Notes: a model not told the origin generated them from the letters alone. 64,000 nucleotides of DNA from Pseudomonas chlororaphis subsp. piscium (GCF_003850345.1 NZ_CP027707.1:2356001-2420000), one strand, 5' to 3'. Counted from the stretch's first letter, positions 16,937 through 25,800 are shown. Program-made: numbers and translations.

Positions 16937-18266
16937 AGTGTTCACAGAGTTGGGCAGGGGTCAGGTGCTCGGTCAGTTTCACTTCCTGGTGTTTGACGGC
17001 GAAATAGGTGTCCAGCAGCGGGGCTGGCAGTGCTTGCAGCAGTTCCGGGCAGTTGCGCAGGCAGTCCAGCGCCTGGGGCAAGGAGGCCGGAAGGGCGACG
17101 ATGCCGCGGTCCTGGCGCTGCTCTGCGCTCAGTTCGTCCGGCACTTCGTCGGTCACGGCGCGCAGGGGCAGCTTCTGTTCGATGCCCAGGCGCCCGGCGA
17201 TCAGCACCGCGGCCATGGCCAGGTGCGGCGAGGCGGTGGCGTCCAGGGCGCGGAATTCCAGGTTGTACTGCGGCGCCACCGGCTTGCCGCCGATGCTCAC
17301 GGTGGGGCAGATGCGCAGCGAGGCTTCGCGATTGCGCTGGCCCAGGCAAGCGTAGGAGGCGCTCCAGTGATGGGGCTGCAAACGTGCATAGGAAATCGGC
17401 GTCGGCGCGGTAAAGGCGCAGATCGCGGGCAGGTACTTGAGCACCCCGGCGGCCCAGAATTGGCCGAGGGACGACAGGCTGTTGGCCCGTCCTTCCTCAT
17501 ACAGCACCGGTGCGCCGTCCAGGTCCTGCAGGCTCAGGTGCAGGTGCACGCCATTGCACACCGCGTGCTCCGCGGTCTTGGGCGCGAAGCTCAGGTCGTG
17601 GCCGAGTTGCCGGGCGATCTCGCGGGTGATCTCGCGCACGTTCACCGCGCGGTCGGCGGCGGCCACGCCCTGGGTCGGGCGGCAGGTGATTTCGTACTGG
17701 TGCTTGCCGTATTCGGGCAGGAACATTTCTGGCTCGACGCCCGCGGCGCGCAAGGCGCTGAGCAGCCAGCCGCCGAAGTCCGCGCCCTGGCGCTGGGCCT
17801 GCAGGGAGAAGGCCAGGCGCTCCGGTTGCGCGGTGGCGCTGTGCAGGTTGAATTCGTGCTCGAAGGCGGCGGTGATCTGCAGCCCCAGCTCGCTGGCGTA
17901 GCGCTGCACCTCGTTGCGCAGCAGGGTGCGCGGGCAGGCGGCCCAGGGCCGGCCGTCGGTCTCGCAGATGTCGGCGTGGATAAAGTCCAGCGGCGAGGCG
18001 CTGGCGTCCGGGCCGTTGCCGACCTGGACCCGGCTGGCCAGGTCGGGGATCAGCCGCAGGTCGCCACGGGCGCCCCAGGGGTTGGGCTCGGCAATGATGT
18101 CCTGCGGGGTCAGCGCGCTGTTGGCCGGGACCCAGCCGCAGCCGGCGCTGGTGTAGCTGTCCAGTTCGTCGCTGGGGAACGAGCGGCCACGGCTGACGCC
18201 GATCAGGTCGGTGGTGAGCAGGGTGGTCATGGCCACCGGCCGCAACGGCTCGCTGCCCCGGCTCAT
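16920..18266 (-). CDS. Glutamine synthetase-family ligase (gamma-glutamylation type)
   Basis: 448 residues, similar in length to PuuA-type gamma-glutamyl-amine ligases. The catalytic beta-barrel shows FEHEFNLHS, EYGKHQYEITCRP, VCNGVHLHLSL, YACLGQRNREASLRI and NLEFRALDATASPHLAMAAV. The adenylylation region typical of nitrogen-assimilating GlnA is absent. This fits ligases that attach glutamate to an amine before oxidation. Its ATG overlaps the stop of the isochorismatase-like gene as ATGA, so the two are translationally coupled. Substrate unknown. Confidence 0.83.
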   Translation of the reverse strand: MSRGSEPLRPVAMTTLLTTDLIGVSRGRSFPSDELDSYTSAGCGWVPANSALTPQDIIAEPNPWGARGDLRLIPDLASRVQVGNGPDASASPLDFIHADICETDGRPWAACPRTLLRNEVQRYASELGLQITAAFEHEFNLHSATAQPERLAFSLQAQRQGADFGGWLLSALRAAGVEPEMFLPEYGKHQYEITCRPTQGVAAADRAVNVREITREIARQLGHDLSFAPKTAEHAVCNGVHLHLSLQDLDGAPVLYEEGRANSLSSLGQFWAAGVLKYLPAICAFTAPTPISYARLQPHHWSASYACLGQRNREASLRICPTVSIGGKPVAPQYNLEFRALDATASPHLAMAAVLIAGRLGIEQKLPLRAVTDEVPDELSAEQRQDRGIVALPASLPQALDCLRNCPELLQALPAPLLDTYFAVKHQEVKLTEHLTPAQLCEHYAHLY

Positions 18267-18907
18267 GCCTGCATCTCCCGCAGGCGGCCGAGCACAGTCT
18301 GGGTGTCGGTGATCCAGCAGTAGCCCTTGATCGCGTTCAGGCAGGCCTGGTGCCGGGCGTCGGTGTAGGTGGCGCAGGCGTCTTCCACCAGGGTCACCAG
18401 GTAACCGCGGTCGGCGGCGTCGCGCACCGCCATGTCGACGCACTGGTCGGTGACGATGCCGGCGACGATCAGGTGGCGGGTCTGCAGGTTGCGCAGCACG
18501 TAGTCGATGTTGGTCGAGTTGAAGACCCCGGAGGAGGTCTTGGGCAGGACGATTTCGTTCTCTCGTGCCGCGAGCGGATCGATGATCGCCGCCTGCGTGC
18601 TGCCCTTGGGCAGGTGCATGTCCGACAGCTTGTGGTCCAGCGAACGGTCGCGGCCGTCGGCGGTCAGGCTTTCGATGATGGTGTGCAGCACGTTCTGCCG
18701 GGCGCCGCGCATGGCCGCCAGGAGCTTCTGCTGGTTGGGAACCACCTGCTCGCGGGTGCGCTTGAGGAAGTACTCGGCGTCCGGCACCTGCAAGTGCGGG
18801 TCGAACTGAGGTTCGAGCCAGGCCCGTTGCATGTCCACCAGCAGCAAGGCGGTGCGGTCGAGGGTGAATGGCAGATCGCGAGGCGATTGGTGGGGAAGGC
18901 AGACCAT
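18263..18907 (-). CDS. Isochorismatase-family cysteine hydrolase
   Basis: 214 residues. The Asp-Lys-Cys triad is visible as LLLVDMQRAW (Asp25), VLPKTSSGVF (Lys123) and VAGIVTDQCVDMAVRDA (Cys156). Members cleave amide, carbamoyl or ureido groups (nicotinamidase, N-carbamoylsarcosine amidase, biuret hydrolase). It sits 2 bases after the RpiR regulator gene and overlaps the next gene, so it is the first enzyme of the operon. An amidase role on a small nitrogen compound is more likely than isochorismate hydrolysis. Confidence 0.85.
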   Translation of the reverse strand: MVCLPHQSPRDLPFTLDRTALLLVDMQRAWLEPQFDPHLQVPDAEYFLKRTREQVVPNQQKLLAAMRGARQNVLHTIIESLTADGRDRSLDHKLSDMHLPKGSTQAAIIDPLAARENEIVLPKTSSGVFNSTNIDYVLRNLQTRHLIVAGIVTDQCVDMAVRDAADRGYLVTLVEDACATYTDARHQACLNAIKGYCWITDTQTVLGRLREMQA

Positions 18908-18909
18908 CC

Positions 18910-19764
18910 TTATTTGTCCTCCAGCAGGTGAGTGGCGAATTCGTTGCGCAGGGCGTCGATGCCCTCCAGGCGTCGGTCCAGGTCGGTGCTGCGCAGGGTC
19001 AGGCTGGCGACCAGCGCCTCGACCTGGGCCAGGGCCGGCACCAGGGTGTCGAAGGCCGAGGCCGACTCCACCGGGGCGCTGATGATCAGGTCCGCCAGCT
19101 CCCGCAGGGGCGAGGCGTAGATGTCGGTGAACAGCACCACCCGCGCGTGTCGCGCCTTGGCCGCGCTGGCCACCCGCAGGGCCTGGCTCTGGTAGCGGCG
19201 GTAGTCGAACAGCAGGACGATGTCCTGGCGCTGCACGTCATACAGACGGTCGGGCAGTTGCGCGTTGTCGTCCAGGGCTATGCAGCCGGGGCGCATCAGG
19301 CGCAGGTGATTGAGCAGGTAGCTGGCGAGAAAGCTGCTGAAGCGCCCGCCGTAGCAGTACAGCACATGCCGGCTGTCCAGCAGCCAGTCGAGCAGGATGC
19401 GCACGTCTTCGGGCTGGGTCAGGGCCTGGGTCTGTTCCAGGCTGCGCAGGCTGCCTTGCAGGTAATGGCTCCAGGCATCGTCCCGGGGCACCTGGGCCCG
19501 TGGTTGCAACAGGGTGCTGGGCGAACGCAGGCGATCGTCCATGTCGCTGAGCAGCGCTTCCTGGAACTGTGCATAACCGCCGAAGCCGAGTTTTTTCACC
19601 AGCCGCACTATAGTCGGATCGCTGACGCCGGCGTGTTCGGCCAGTCGCGACATGGGCCCCAGGCCGTTGCGCGGGTAATGGTCGAGCAGGGCACGGATGA
19701 CCTTGCGCTCCGAAGGCGTGAGGTCGAGGGCCGGGTCGGTGATTTGGTCTCTGAGAGACGGCAT
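18910..19764 (-). CDS. MurR/RpiR-family transcriptional regulator
   Basis: 284 residues. Residues 1-80 form an RpiR helix-turn-helix (SRLAEHAGVSDPTIVRLVKKLGF), and residues about 120-260 a SIS domain (HVLYCYGGRFSSFLASYLLNHL, then VLLFDYRRYQSQALRVA and ARVVLFTDIYASPL). SIS domains of this group usually bind phosphosugars, though some members respond to other ligands. It is the first gene of the isochorismatase / GS / FGase operon, with only two bases before the next gene, so it probably regulates that operon and itself through the inverted repeat at 19797. Confidence 0.9.
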   Translation of the reverse strand: MPSLRDQITDPALDLTPSERKVIRALLDHYPRNGLGPMSRLAEHAGVSDPTIVRLVKKLGFGGYAQFQEALLSDMDDRLRSPSTLLQPRAQVPRDDAWSHYLQGSLRSLEQTQALTQPEDVRILLDWLLDSRHVLYCYGGRFSSFLASYLLNHLRLMRPGCIALDDNAQLPDRLYDVQRQDIVLLFDYRRYQSQALRVASAAKARHARVVLFTDIYASPLRELADLIISAPVESASAFDTLVPALAQVEALVASLTLRSTDLDRRLEGIDALRNEFATHLLEDK

Positions 19765-19796
19765 AAAACGCCTTCGCGAGTGGAATGTCGTTTTTG

Positions 19797-19813
19797 TTTC
19801 ACTGAAAGTGAAA
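19797..19813. promoter_or_regulatory. Inverted repeat, probable RpiR operator
   Basis: TTTCACT-GAA-AGTGAAA is a perfect 7-3-7 inverted repeat 33 bases upstream of the RpiR start, in an A/T-rich promoter stretch. A further AGTGAAAAA half-site lies near 19845. RpiR proteins commonly bind TGAAA/TTTCA-type repeats, so autoregulation is likely. Confidence 0.6.
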
Positions 19814-19855
19814 ACAGTATTTATGTAATTTACGCTACATGTCTAGTGAAAAATA

Positions 19856-19901
19856 AAACCGGCCTCGAATGCCCCAAAAGGGGGCGCAAAAGCCCCGGTT
19901 T
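19856..19901 (-). terminator. Terminator downstream of the LysR gene
   Basis: The arms AAACCGG and CCGGTTT enclose an inner GCCCC/GGGGGC stem. Read on the minus strand the structure is followed by TTTTATTTTT, a good U tract. It lies 33 bases after the LysR-type gene stop. Confidence 0.65.
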
Positions 19902-19933
19902 ATTGGCTGTTCGAGGTTTTTCAGGGCGCGGTG

Positions 19934-20800
19934 TCAGCGTGGCAGGGTGCCGCGAAAGGCCGCGCTCAGGGCGCGCAGGGTTTCCTCGGAGCGGGCGTCG
20001 GTGGGCCGCGCAAGCAGGACGATTTCACTGACCGGCAGCAGCGGCAGGCCGAGGCGCTCGCCAACCTCCACCGCGCCGGCCGGCGCCACCCGATGGGCCA
20101 GCGCCGCCACCCCGAGCCCGGCACTGACCGCGGCGCAGACGGCCATCACGCCACCGCCGATAAAGACTTCGGTCCAGGCAATGCCGGCGTCGTCCAGCAC
20201 GCGCACGGCCACATGCCGCACGCCACAGGGCGCGGCCATGGTCGCCAGCCGCAGCGGGGTGCCCGGAGCCTGTTGCCAGGCCGGCGCGGCGAACCAGCCG
20301 AAGCGCTCGACCACCAACACTTCGCCGTCCTGGCGCGCGCCTTCGTTGCGCACGATGACCGCGTCCAGTTCCTCGCGGTCGAAGGCCGCCGTCAGGTCCC
20401 GGGAGGATGCGATGCGCACCTCGATGATCAGCAGCGGATCGTAGGCGGCGATCCGGCTCAGCAGTTGCGGCAGCTCCGCGCCGGCCACGTGGTCGCTGAT
20501 GCCGATGATCAGCCGTCGCGTCGGCGCCGCCTGCATGTCGCCCAGGGCCCGCTCATGGGCCCGCAGCAGGTCGCGGGCAGCCTGCATGAATTGCTCGCCG
20601 ACCGGGGTCAGGCGCACATGCCGCGGCGTGCGCTCCAGCAGGCGATAGCCGAGGCGTTCCTCCAGGCGTTTGAGCTTGAGGCTGATGGCGGCCTGGGAGG
20701 TGTCCAGCGCCTGGGCGGCGCGGGTGAAACTGCCGAAGTCGGCGATCAGCACGAAGGCGTGCACGGTGTCGATGTCCAGCGGCCTGAGGGGTTCGCTCAT
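19934..20800 (-). CDS. LysR-family transcriptional regulator
   Basis: 288 residues. The N-terminal helix-turn-helix (TVHAFVLIADFGSFTRAAQ, LDTSQAAISLKLKRLEERLG) is followed by a periplasmic-binding-protein-like effector domain. It is divergent from the DUF4865 gene across 94 bases that carry a candidate LysR box, so it most likely controls that gene. Confidence 0.92.
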   Translation of the reverse strand: MSEPLRPLDIDTVHAFVLIADFGSFTRAAQALDTSQAAISLKLKRLEERLGYRLLERTPRHVRLTPVGEQFMQAARDLLRAHERALGDMQAAPTRRLIIGISDHVAGAELPQLLSRIAAYDPLLIIEVRIASSRDLTAAFDREELDAVIVRNEGARQDGEVLVVERFGWFAAPAWQQAPGTPLRLATMAAPCGVRHVAVRVLDDAGIAWTEVFIGGGVMAVCAAVSAGLGVAALAHRVAPAGAVEVGERLGLPLLPVSEIVLLARPTDARSEETLRALSAAFRGTLPR

Positions 20801-20834
20801 ATCGGATACTTATCGCAGGTATATGTACCGATAT
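20799..20834. promoter_or_regulatory. Candidate LysR binding region
   Basis: ATAC-N9-GTAT (20806-20822) has the T-N11-A form of LysR boxes. It sits inside a larger inverted pair ATATCGG / CCGATAT (20799-20805 and 20828-20834). The region overlaps the LysR start codon and the divergent promoter. Confidence 0.5.
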
Positions 20835-20894
20835 CTTGTTGTAATGGCTGGTCCTGCGCAAGCTGGCAACACCTTCAAGCACAGGAGCATCGCC

Positions 20895-21458
20895 ATGTTG
20901 GCCAAACAGTATTCACACCGCCTGCCCGCCAACTACGACATGGGCGTGATCCGCCACCGCGCCGCGGATCGCGGGCCCTTGTGGGACGAGGTCGACGGGC
21001 TGCTGTTCAAGGTCTTCGCCGGCCAGGAGCGGGGCGTGCACGGCGCGCGGCATAACCTGTACGCCTCGATCTACCTCTGGGCCGATCCGGCGGGCGCCGC
21101 GCGGTTTCTCATGGGCAGCGGTTTCGACAGCGTGATCGACTCCTTCGGCCGGCCGCACATCGAGTCCTGGCTGCCCCTGGACTGGCGCCGCGGCCCCGGC
21201 GGCCAGGCGCGGACCCTGTACCGCGAGCACCTGGCGATCGATCCGCTGGCGGACCGCGCCAGGCTGCTGGCCGAGCAGGTGGAACACAACCAGCGGCTGG
21301 CCGATGACCCGGACACCTTCGCCGTGTTCGTCGCCCTCGACCTGCAGGCCTGGGAGCTGGTGCGCTTCACCCTCTCGGCCAGCGCGCCCGACAGCACACG
21401 CGGCGCCGAGCGCTATGAGGTGCTGTACCTGGCCCGGCCGGGGCTCGCCAGCGCCTAG
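20895..21458 (+). CDS. DUF4865 family protein
   Basis: 187 residues, soluble, no signal peptide. It begins MLAKQYSHRLPANYDM and has the aromatic-rich LYASIYLWADPAGAARFL and RPHIESWLPLDW segments seen in the DUF4865 family, which commonly lies beside a LysR regulator. A Dabb- or monooxygenase-like ferredoxin fold is conceivable but not shown. The start was chosen by an AGGAG site about 9 bases upstream. Function unknown. Confidence 0.72.
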   Translation: MLAKQYSHRLPANYDMGVIRHRAADRGPLWDEVDGLLFKVFAGQERGVHGARHNLYASIYLWADPAGAARFLMGSGFDSVIDSFGRPHIESWLPLDWRRGPGGQARTLYREHLAIDPLADRARLLAEQVEHNQRLADDPDTFAVFVALDLQAWELVRFTLSASAPDSTRGAERYEVLYLARPGLASA

Positions 21459-21552
21459 GTTTGGCGGCGACAAGTTGGGAATCCCCCGGCGACAAATGAT
21501 ACAAACGCAGCCACATTGCCCACTGCGCCCATTCAACGTCGAGAAATTCCCC

Positions 21553-22116
21553 GTGCCGGCCACCCGCTTGACCCTGATCTGCCATGCCCGAACCCTCGCC
21601 CAGAAGCTGGCGCGCTTCCCGCTGGACGAACCGCTGGAGATGGACTGGCAGGCGCTGGCGGGCTCCCGGGCCGGCGCGTTCAAGCGTGCGCCGCGCCTGC
21701 TCAGCGGGCCGGAGCAACGGACGCGGCAGACCGCCGCCCTGTATGGCGCCAGCGTAGAGACGGTGCCGGCGCTGCGCGACTGTGACGTGGGCCGCTGGCA
21801 GGGCCTGTCCATTGACTATCTGCACCGTGAGCAGCCCGAGGCGTTGCAGGCCTGGCTGGCCGACAGCCACTCGGCGCCCCATGGCGGCGAGTCGGTGGCG
21901 CAGCTGTGCGAGCGGGTCGCGGCGTGGCTGGCGTCGCTGAGCGAGCAGCCCGGGCATGTGCTGGCGGTGACCCATCCGCTGGTCATCCGCGCGGCGCTGC
22001 TGCACGTCATGCAGTGCCCGCTGGCCAGTTTCAACGCCATCGATGTCGAGCCGCTGGCCCAGGTCGAACTGCGCTTCAACGGTCGTTGGCGCTTGCGCCT
22101 GGATCAGCGCGATTAA
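21553..22116 (+). CDS. Histidine phosphatase-family protein with altered RHG motif
   Basis: 187 residues from a GTG start; an ATG 19 codons upstream (21496) is an alternative. The family core is present: SGPEQRTRQTAALYG (phosphate-binding Arg), HGGESVAQLCERV and LAVTHPLVIRAAL (second His). However the usual RHG-x-T is LICHART here, so the first Arg and the Gly are replaced while the His is kept. It lies 74 bases before cobF, and histidine phosphatases near cobalamin genes often act on pathway phosphates, so a cobalamin-linked role is possible. Catalytic competence is uncertain. Confidence 0.78.
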   Translation: MPATRLTLICHARTLAQKLARFPLDEPLEMDWQALAGSRAGAFKRAPRLLSGPEQRTRQTAALYGASVETVPALRDCDVGRWQGLSIDYLHREQPEALQAWLADSHSAPHGGESVAQLCERVAAWLASLSEQPGHVLAVTHPLVIRAALLHVMQCPLASFNAIDVEPLAQVELRFNGRWRLRLDQRD

Positions 22117-22190
22117 CGCAGCCACCCTGTGACCTTACCCGGCAATCCGGCCATACTCGACCGCAGTATCGACACCGAGATGGCGCTCCC

Positions 22191-22955
22191 ATGAAAACCC
22201 TCCTGATCATCGGCATCGGCGCCGGCAACCCCGACTACATCACGATGCAGGCGGTCAAGGCGCTCAATCGCACTGATGTGTTCTTCCTGATGGACAAGGG
22301 CCAGAGCAAGGATGCGCTGATCGACCTGCGCAGGGAGATCTGCGAGCGCTACATCGAGCAGCCCGGCTACCGTTTTGTCGAAGCGCAAAGCCCGGAGCGG
22401 CTGCGCGGCGCCGAGGTGGATTACCGGGCCAGCGTCGCCGAGCTGAACCGCGACAAGCAGCGCACCTTCGAGCGGCTGATCGACGAGGAACTGGCGGACG
22501 GCGAGACCGGCGCCTTCCTGGCCTGGGGCGATCCGGCGCTGTACGACAGCACCATCCGTATCCTGCAGGCGATCCTGACCAGCGGCCGCTGTGCGTTCGA
22601 GTTCGAGGTGATTCCCGGCATCACCAGCGTCCAGGCCCTGGCGGCGCAGCACAAGGTGCCGTTGAACCGCATCGGCCGCTCGGTCGAGATCACCACCGGC
22701 CGACGGCTGGCGGCGGGGCAGGTGAGCGATGCCGACAGCCTGGTGGTGATGCTCGACGCCGAGGATTCCTATCGCCAGGTGGCGGACCAGGACCTGGAGA
22801 TCTACTGGGGCGCCTACCTCGGCACGCCGGAGGAAATCCTGATTGCTGGCCGGCTCAAGGATGTCGCGGGGCAGATCCAGCAAGTGCGCAAGGCGGCGCG
22901 GCAGGCCAATGGCTGGATCATGGACACCTATCTGTTGCGCAAGCCGGAGGATTGA
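22191..22955 (+). CDS. cobF: Precorrin-6A synthase (deacetylating)
   Basis: 254 residues. Methyltransferase of the aerobic cobalamin pathway that methylates C-1 of precorrin-5 and releases acetate. The tetrapyrrole methylase fold shows IIGIGAGNPDYITMQAVKAL at the N-terminus, AFLAWGDPALYDSTIR and EVIPGITSVQALAAQH in the middle. Length is normal for CobF. No other cob gene is in the window apart from the adjacent phosphatase candidate. Confidence 0.92.
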   Translation: MKTLLIIGIGAGNPDYITMQAVKALNRTDVFFLMDKGQSKDALIDLRREICERYIEQPGYRFVEAQSPERLRGAEVDYRASVAELNRDKQRTFERLIDEELADGETGAFLAWGDPALYDSTIRILQAILTSGRCAFEFEVIPGITSVQALAAQHKVPLNRIGRSVEITTGRRLAAGQVSDADSLVVMLDAEDSYRQVADQDLEIYWGAYLGTPEEILIAGRLKDVAGQIQQVRKAARQANGWIMDTYLLRKPED

Positions 22956-22975
22956 GGAGGGTTGGGCCGGCCCTT

Positions 22976-23051
22976 TCGTGGGCAAGTCGGATTGCCGCCC
23001 GCTCGCTCCTACAGAAGCCGGTCCTTTGTAGGAGCGAGGCTTGCCCGCGAT
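22976..23051. repeat. REPIN-type inverted repeat (family A)
   Basis: Head-to-head copies of the gtaggagcgag / cttgcccgcga core, between the convergent cobF and ftrA-like genes. Same structure as at 11731 and 48821. Confidence 0.85.
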
Positions 23052-23072
23052 GACGTCCCCCCAGTCGCCACC

Positions 23073-24050
23073 TCACTCGGCGACCACCTTCTCCCCCCGC
23101 CCGAACCGCTCGCGATATGCCGACGGCGGCAGGCCCACCACGCTGCGAAAGGCCACGCGAAAGCTCTCCACCGAACGGTAGCCGCAGCGCAGGGCGATGG
23201 TCTCGGTGTGCTCGCTGCCGCTCTCCAGCAACTCCCGCGCCCGGGCCAGGCGTTCGTGCTGCAGCCAGGCCTTGGGCGAGACGCCGGTGGCCTGGTTGAA
23301 GCGCCGCAGGAAGGTGCGCTCGCTCATCAATGCCTGGCTGGCCAGGTCCCGCACTTCCAGCGGTTCATGCAGGCGTTCGCGGGCCCATTGCATGACCCGC
23401 GACAAGTCGTTGCGCGGCGTGCGGCTGACCGGCGCGGGAATGAACTGCGCCTGGCCGCCGGTGCGCTGCGGCGACATTACCAGGCGCCGCGCCACTGAGT
23501 TGGTGATGTGGGTGCCGAAGTCGCGGCTGACCAGATGCAGGCAGGCGTCGATCCCGGCGGCGCTGCCGGCCGAGGTGATGATTTGCCCCGAATCGACATA
23601 GAGCACGTCCGGGTCCACCTGGATGGCGGGAAAGCGCTCGGCCAGTTCATCGGTGTATTGCCAGTGGGTGGTGGCGCCCCGGCCATCCAGCAGCCCGGTG
23701 GCCGCCAGGGCGAACACCCCGGAGCAGATCGACAGCAGCCGCGCGCCGCGCTCATGGGCGCGCACCAGGGCCTCGCTCAGCCCGGGCGGCAGCGGCTCGT
23801 TGCGGCTGCGCCAGCCGGGAATGACGATGGTCCGCGCCTGCTCCAGCAGCTCCATGCCGCCATCGGCCAGCACCTGGATCCCGCCCATGGCCCGCAGCGG
23901 CCCGGGCTCGACGGCGACTATGCGGTGTTCGTACCAGGGGAAATCGAATTCCGGACGGGCCAGGCTGAAGATCTCCACGGCGATGCCGAACTCGAAGGTG
24001 CACAGGCCGTTGTAGGCCAGGATCGCGACTAAACCGGGGGCATTGTGCAT
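23073..24050 (-). CDS. GlxA/FtrA-type AraC-family transcriptional regulator
   Basis: 325 residues. Residues 1-190 form a DJ-1/PfpI-like domain (LLSICSGVFALAATGLLDG carries the nucleophile-elbow Cys). Residues about 215-320 are an AraC DNA-binding domain (LEVRDLASQALMSERTFLRR, then ETIALRCGYRSVESFRVAF). This matches the FtrA type. It is divergent from a rhodanese gene 101 bases away, an arrangement typical of FtrA, so it probably activates that gene. Confidence 0.9.
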   Translation of the reverse strand: MHNAPGLVAILAYNGLCTFEFGIAVEIFSLARPEFDFPWYEHRIVAVEPGPLRAMGGIQVLADGGMELLEQARTIVIPGWRSRNEPLPPGLSEALVRAHERGARLLSICSGVFALAATGLLDGRGATTHWQYTDELAERFPAIQVDPDVLYVDSGQIITSAGSAAGIDACLHLVSRDFGTHITNSVARRLVMSPQRTGGQAQFIPAPVSRTPRNDLSRVMQWARERLHEPLEVRDLASQALMSERTFLRRFNQATGVSPKAWLQHERLARARELLESGSEHTETIALRCGYRSVESFRVAFRSVVGLPPSAYRERFGRGEKVVAE

Positions 24051-24151
24051 TTGGCGGAAAGTTACCAGTCAGTGTCTTGTGCGCCACTGTAGCGGCGTCG
24101 GCCGGGTCGATAAAGTCCTGTCACACCCACTGTTGTTCTGGAGACACTGCA

Positions 24152-24586
24152 ATGACCAGCCTGGTTCGTGACATTCCCGCCGCCCCCTCGGCCATCGCCC
24201 TGATGCATTTCTCCAACCGCCTGACCTTCGAGACTGACTGCTCCGATGTCTTCGGCAGCCAGGAAGCCGGGGAGGTCGACTTCGTCCTGCTGGATGTGCG
24301 CGGTCCCCTGGCCTTCGAGCGCGGCCATGTGCCGGGGGCGATCAACCTGCCCGGACGCCTGATCAGCGCCGAGCGCCTGGCCGGTTACTCCCGGGACACC
24401 CTGTTCGTGGTCTATTGCGCCGGCCCGCACTGCAATGGCGCCAACAAGGCCGCGGTCCGGCTGGCGGCCCTGGGCTACCCGGTCAAGGAGATGATCGGCG
24501 GCGTGACCGGCTGGCTGGATGAAGGCTTCAAGCTGAGCGTGGAGCTCGAACGGCCGGCGAGTGCGGTCGTGGAGTGTGCTTGCTAG
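24152..24586 (+). CDS. Rhodanese-like sulfurtransferase
   Basis: 144 residues, single rhodanese domain. VDFVLLDVRGPLAFERGHVPGAINLP and the active-site loop VVYCAGPHCNGANKAA are intact, with Cys in the catalytic position. ATG at 24152 follows a short leader region that contains the divergent promoter. It probably moves sulfane sulfur under control of the adjacent FtrA-like regulator. Confidence 0.88.
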   Translation: MTSLVRDIPAAPSAIALMHFSNRLTFETDCSDVFGSQEAGEVDFVLLDVRGPLAFERGHVPGAINLPGRLISAERLAGYSRDTLFVVYCAGPHCNGANKAAVRLAALGYPVKEMIGGVTGWLDEGFKLSVELERPASAVVECAC

Positions 24587-25008
24587 AGGTTTTCGTGGGG
24601 CTTCCAGATCGTTGGAGGCCCTGCGACCAGCGTGGCCCGGGCTTGCGCAGGCTGCGCCAGCGGCTACAGGGATTGTGGCGGCTGGCAAAGGCCTGCATTC
24701 GCTCTGGGCGGCATCCCGCCGCGCTTCGCTGGCGTGTCCCGGATGAATGGCGCCGTCCGGGACGTTTTCAGGGCGACTGACGGGTCGCAATGCGGGCGCG
24801 AAAATCGGTGAACCTGCGGGGATCGGGGGTGTTTTCCAAGGTCGTTGCACCGCCAAAGAGCAGTCCTGAACCGGCTGTGTAATTTCTATAAGTATTTGTC
24901 GCATAAACACAATTTGCCTCCCGGGCGCCGCTCTAGACTGCTGGCCACTTCGATTTCCCCCAATCGAACCTTTCTGCCAATAAGAGCCTCCGTCTACGGG
25001 AGTTATAA
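24587..25008. other. Intergenic region with one degenerate REP element and a promoter region
   Basis: No gene is evident in these 422 bases. A half REP of family B (gcaggctgcgccagcggctacagg) lies near 24643-24670. The last 130 bases are A/T-rich and must hold the promoter of the binding-protein gene, but no clear sigma70 or sigma54 consensus is visible. Confidence 0.5.
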
Positions 25009-25788
25009 ATGAAGAAGCTTGTGATGTTCGGTGCCCTGGCACTGTCCATGTTGTCCCTGACCGCCGTGGCTGACGATGCCAAGCCGATCCGCATTGGTAT
25101 CGAAGCCGGCTACCCGCCATTCTCGATGAAAACCCCCGACGGCAAGCTCACCGGTTTCGACGTGGATATCGGCGATGCGCTGTGCGAGCAGATGAAAGTC
25201 AAATGCACCTGGGTCGAGCAGGAATTCGACGGCCTGATCCCGGCGCTGAAAGTGCGCAAGATCGACGCCATCCTGTCGTCCATGACCATCACCGACGACC
25301 GCAAGAAGAACGTCGACTTCACCATCAAGTACTACCACACCCCGGCGCGCTTCGTGATGAAGGAAGGCACCGAGGTCAAGGACCCGCTGACCGAACTCAA
25401 GGGCAAGAAAGTCGGCGTGCTGCGCGCCAGTACCCATGACCGTTTCGCCACCGAAGTGCTGGTGCCGGCCGGGATCAACCTGGTGCGCTACGGCTCCCAG
25501 CAGGAAGCCAACCTGGACATGGTTTCCGGTCGCATCGACGCGCTGCTGGCCGACTCGGTCAACCTCGACGACGGCTTCCTGAAAACCGACGCCGGCAAGG
25601 GCTTCGCCTTCGTCGGTCCCGAGTACAACGATCCGAAATACTTCGGTGGCGGCGCCGGCATCGCCGTGCGCAAGGGCGATACCGAGATGGCCGAGAAATT
25701 CAACACCGCCATCACTGAAATCCGCGCCAACGGCAAGTACAAGGCCGTGCAGGACAAGTACTTCAAGTTCGACGTCTACGGCGAGTAA
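25009..25788 (+). CDS. Periplasmic lysine/arginine/ornithine-type binding protein (AotJ/ArgT-like)
   Basis: 259 residues. Signal peptide [20 protein letters not shown] ending at VADD, then the class-3 amino-acid binding fold: [57 protein letters not shown] and the C-terminal [18 protein letters not shown]. It resembles P. aeruginosa AotJ along its length. No permease or ATPase genes follow; a strong terminator does, so it must share membrane components encoded elsewhere. Confidence 0.9.
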   Translation: MKKLVMFGALALSMLSLTAVADDAKPIRIGIEAGYPPFSMKTPDGKLTGFDVDIGDALCEQMKVKCTWVEQEFDGLIPALKVRKIDAILSSMTITDDRKKNVDFTIKYYHTPARFVMKEGTEVKDPLTELKGKKVGVLRASTHDRFATEVLVPAGINLVRYGSQQEANLDMVSGRIDALLADSVNLDDGFLKTDAGKGFAFVGPEYNDPKYFGGGAGIAVRKGDTEMAEKFNTAITEIRANGKYKAVQDKYFKFDVYGE

Positions 25789-25800
25789 TTCTCTGAGGTG

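Noticed and set aside
16896..18323. Plus-strand open frame across the glutamine-synthetase-like gene
   Set aside because: Gly/Val/Gln-rich shadow; the opposite strand has family motifs and operon overlaps.
24900..24960. Sigma54 promoter before the AotJ-like gene
   Set aside because: A CTGGCCAC motif is present but no correctly spaced GC-TTGC element follows.
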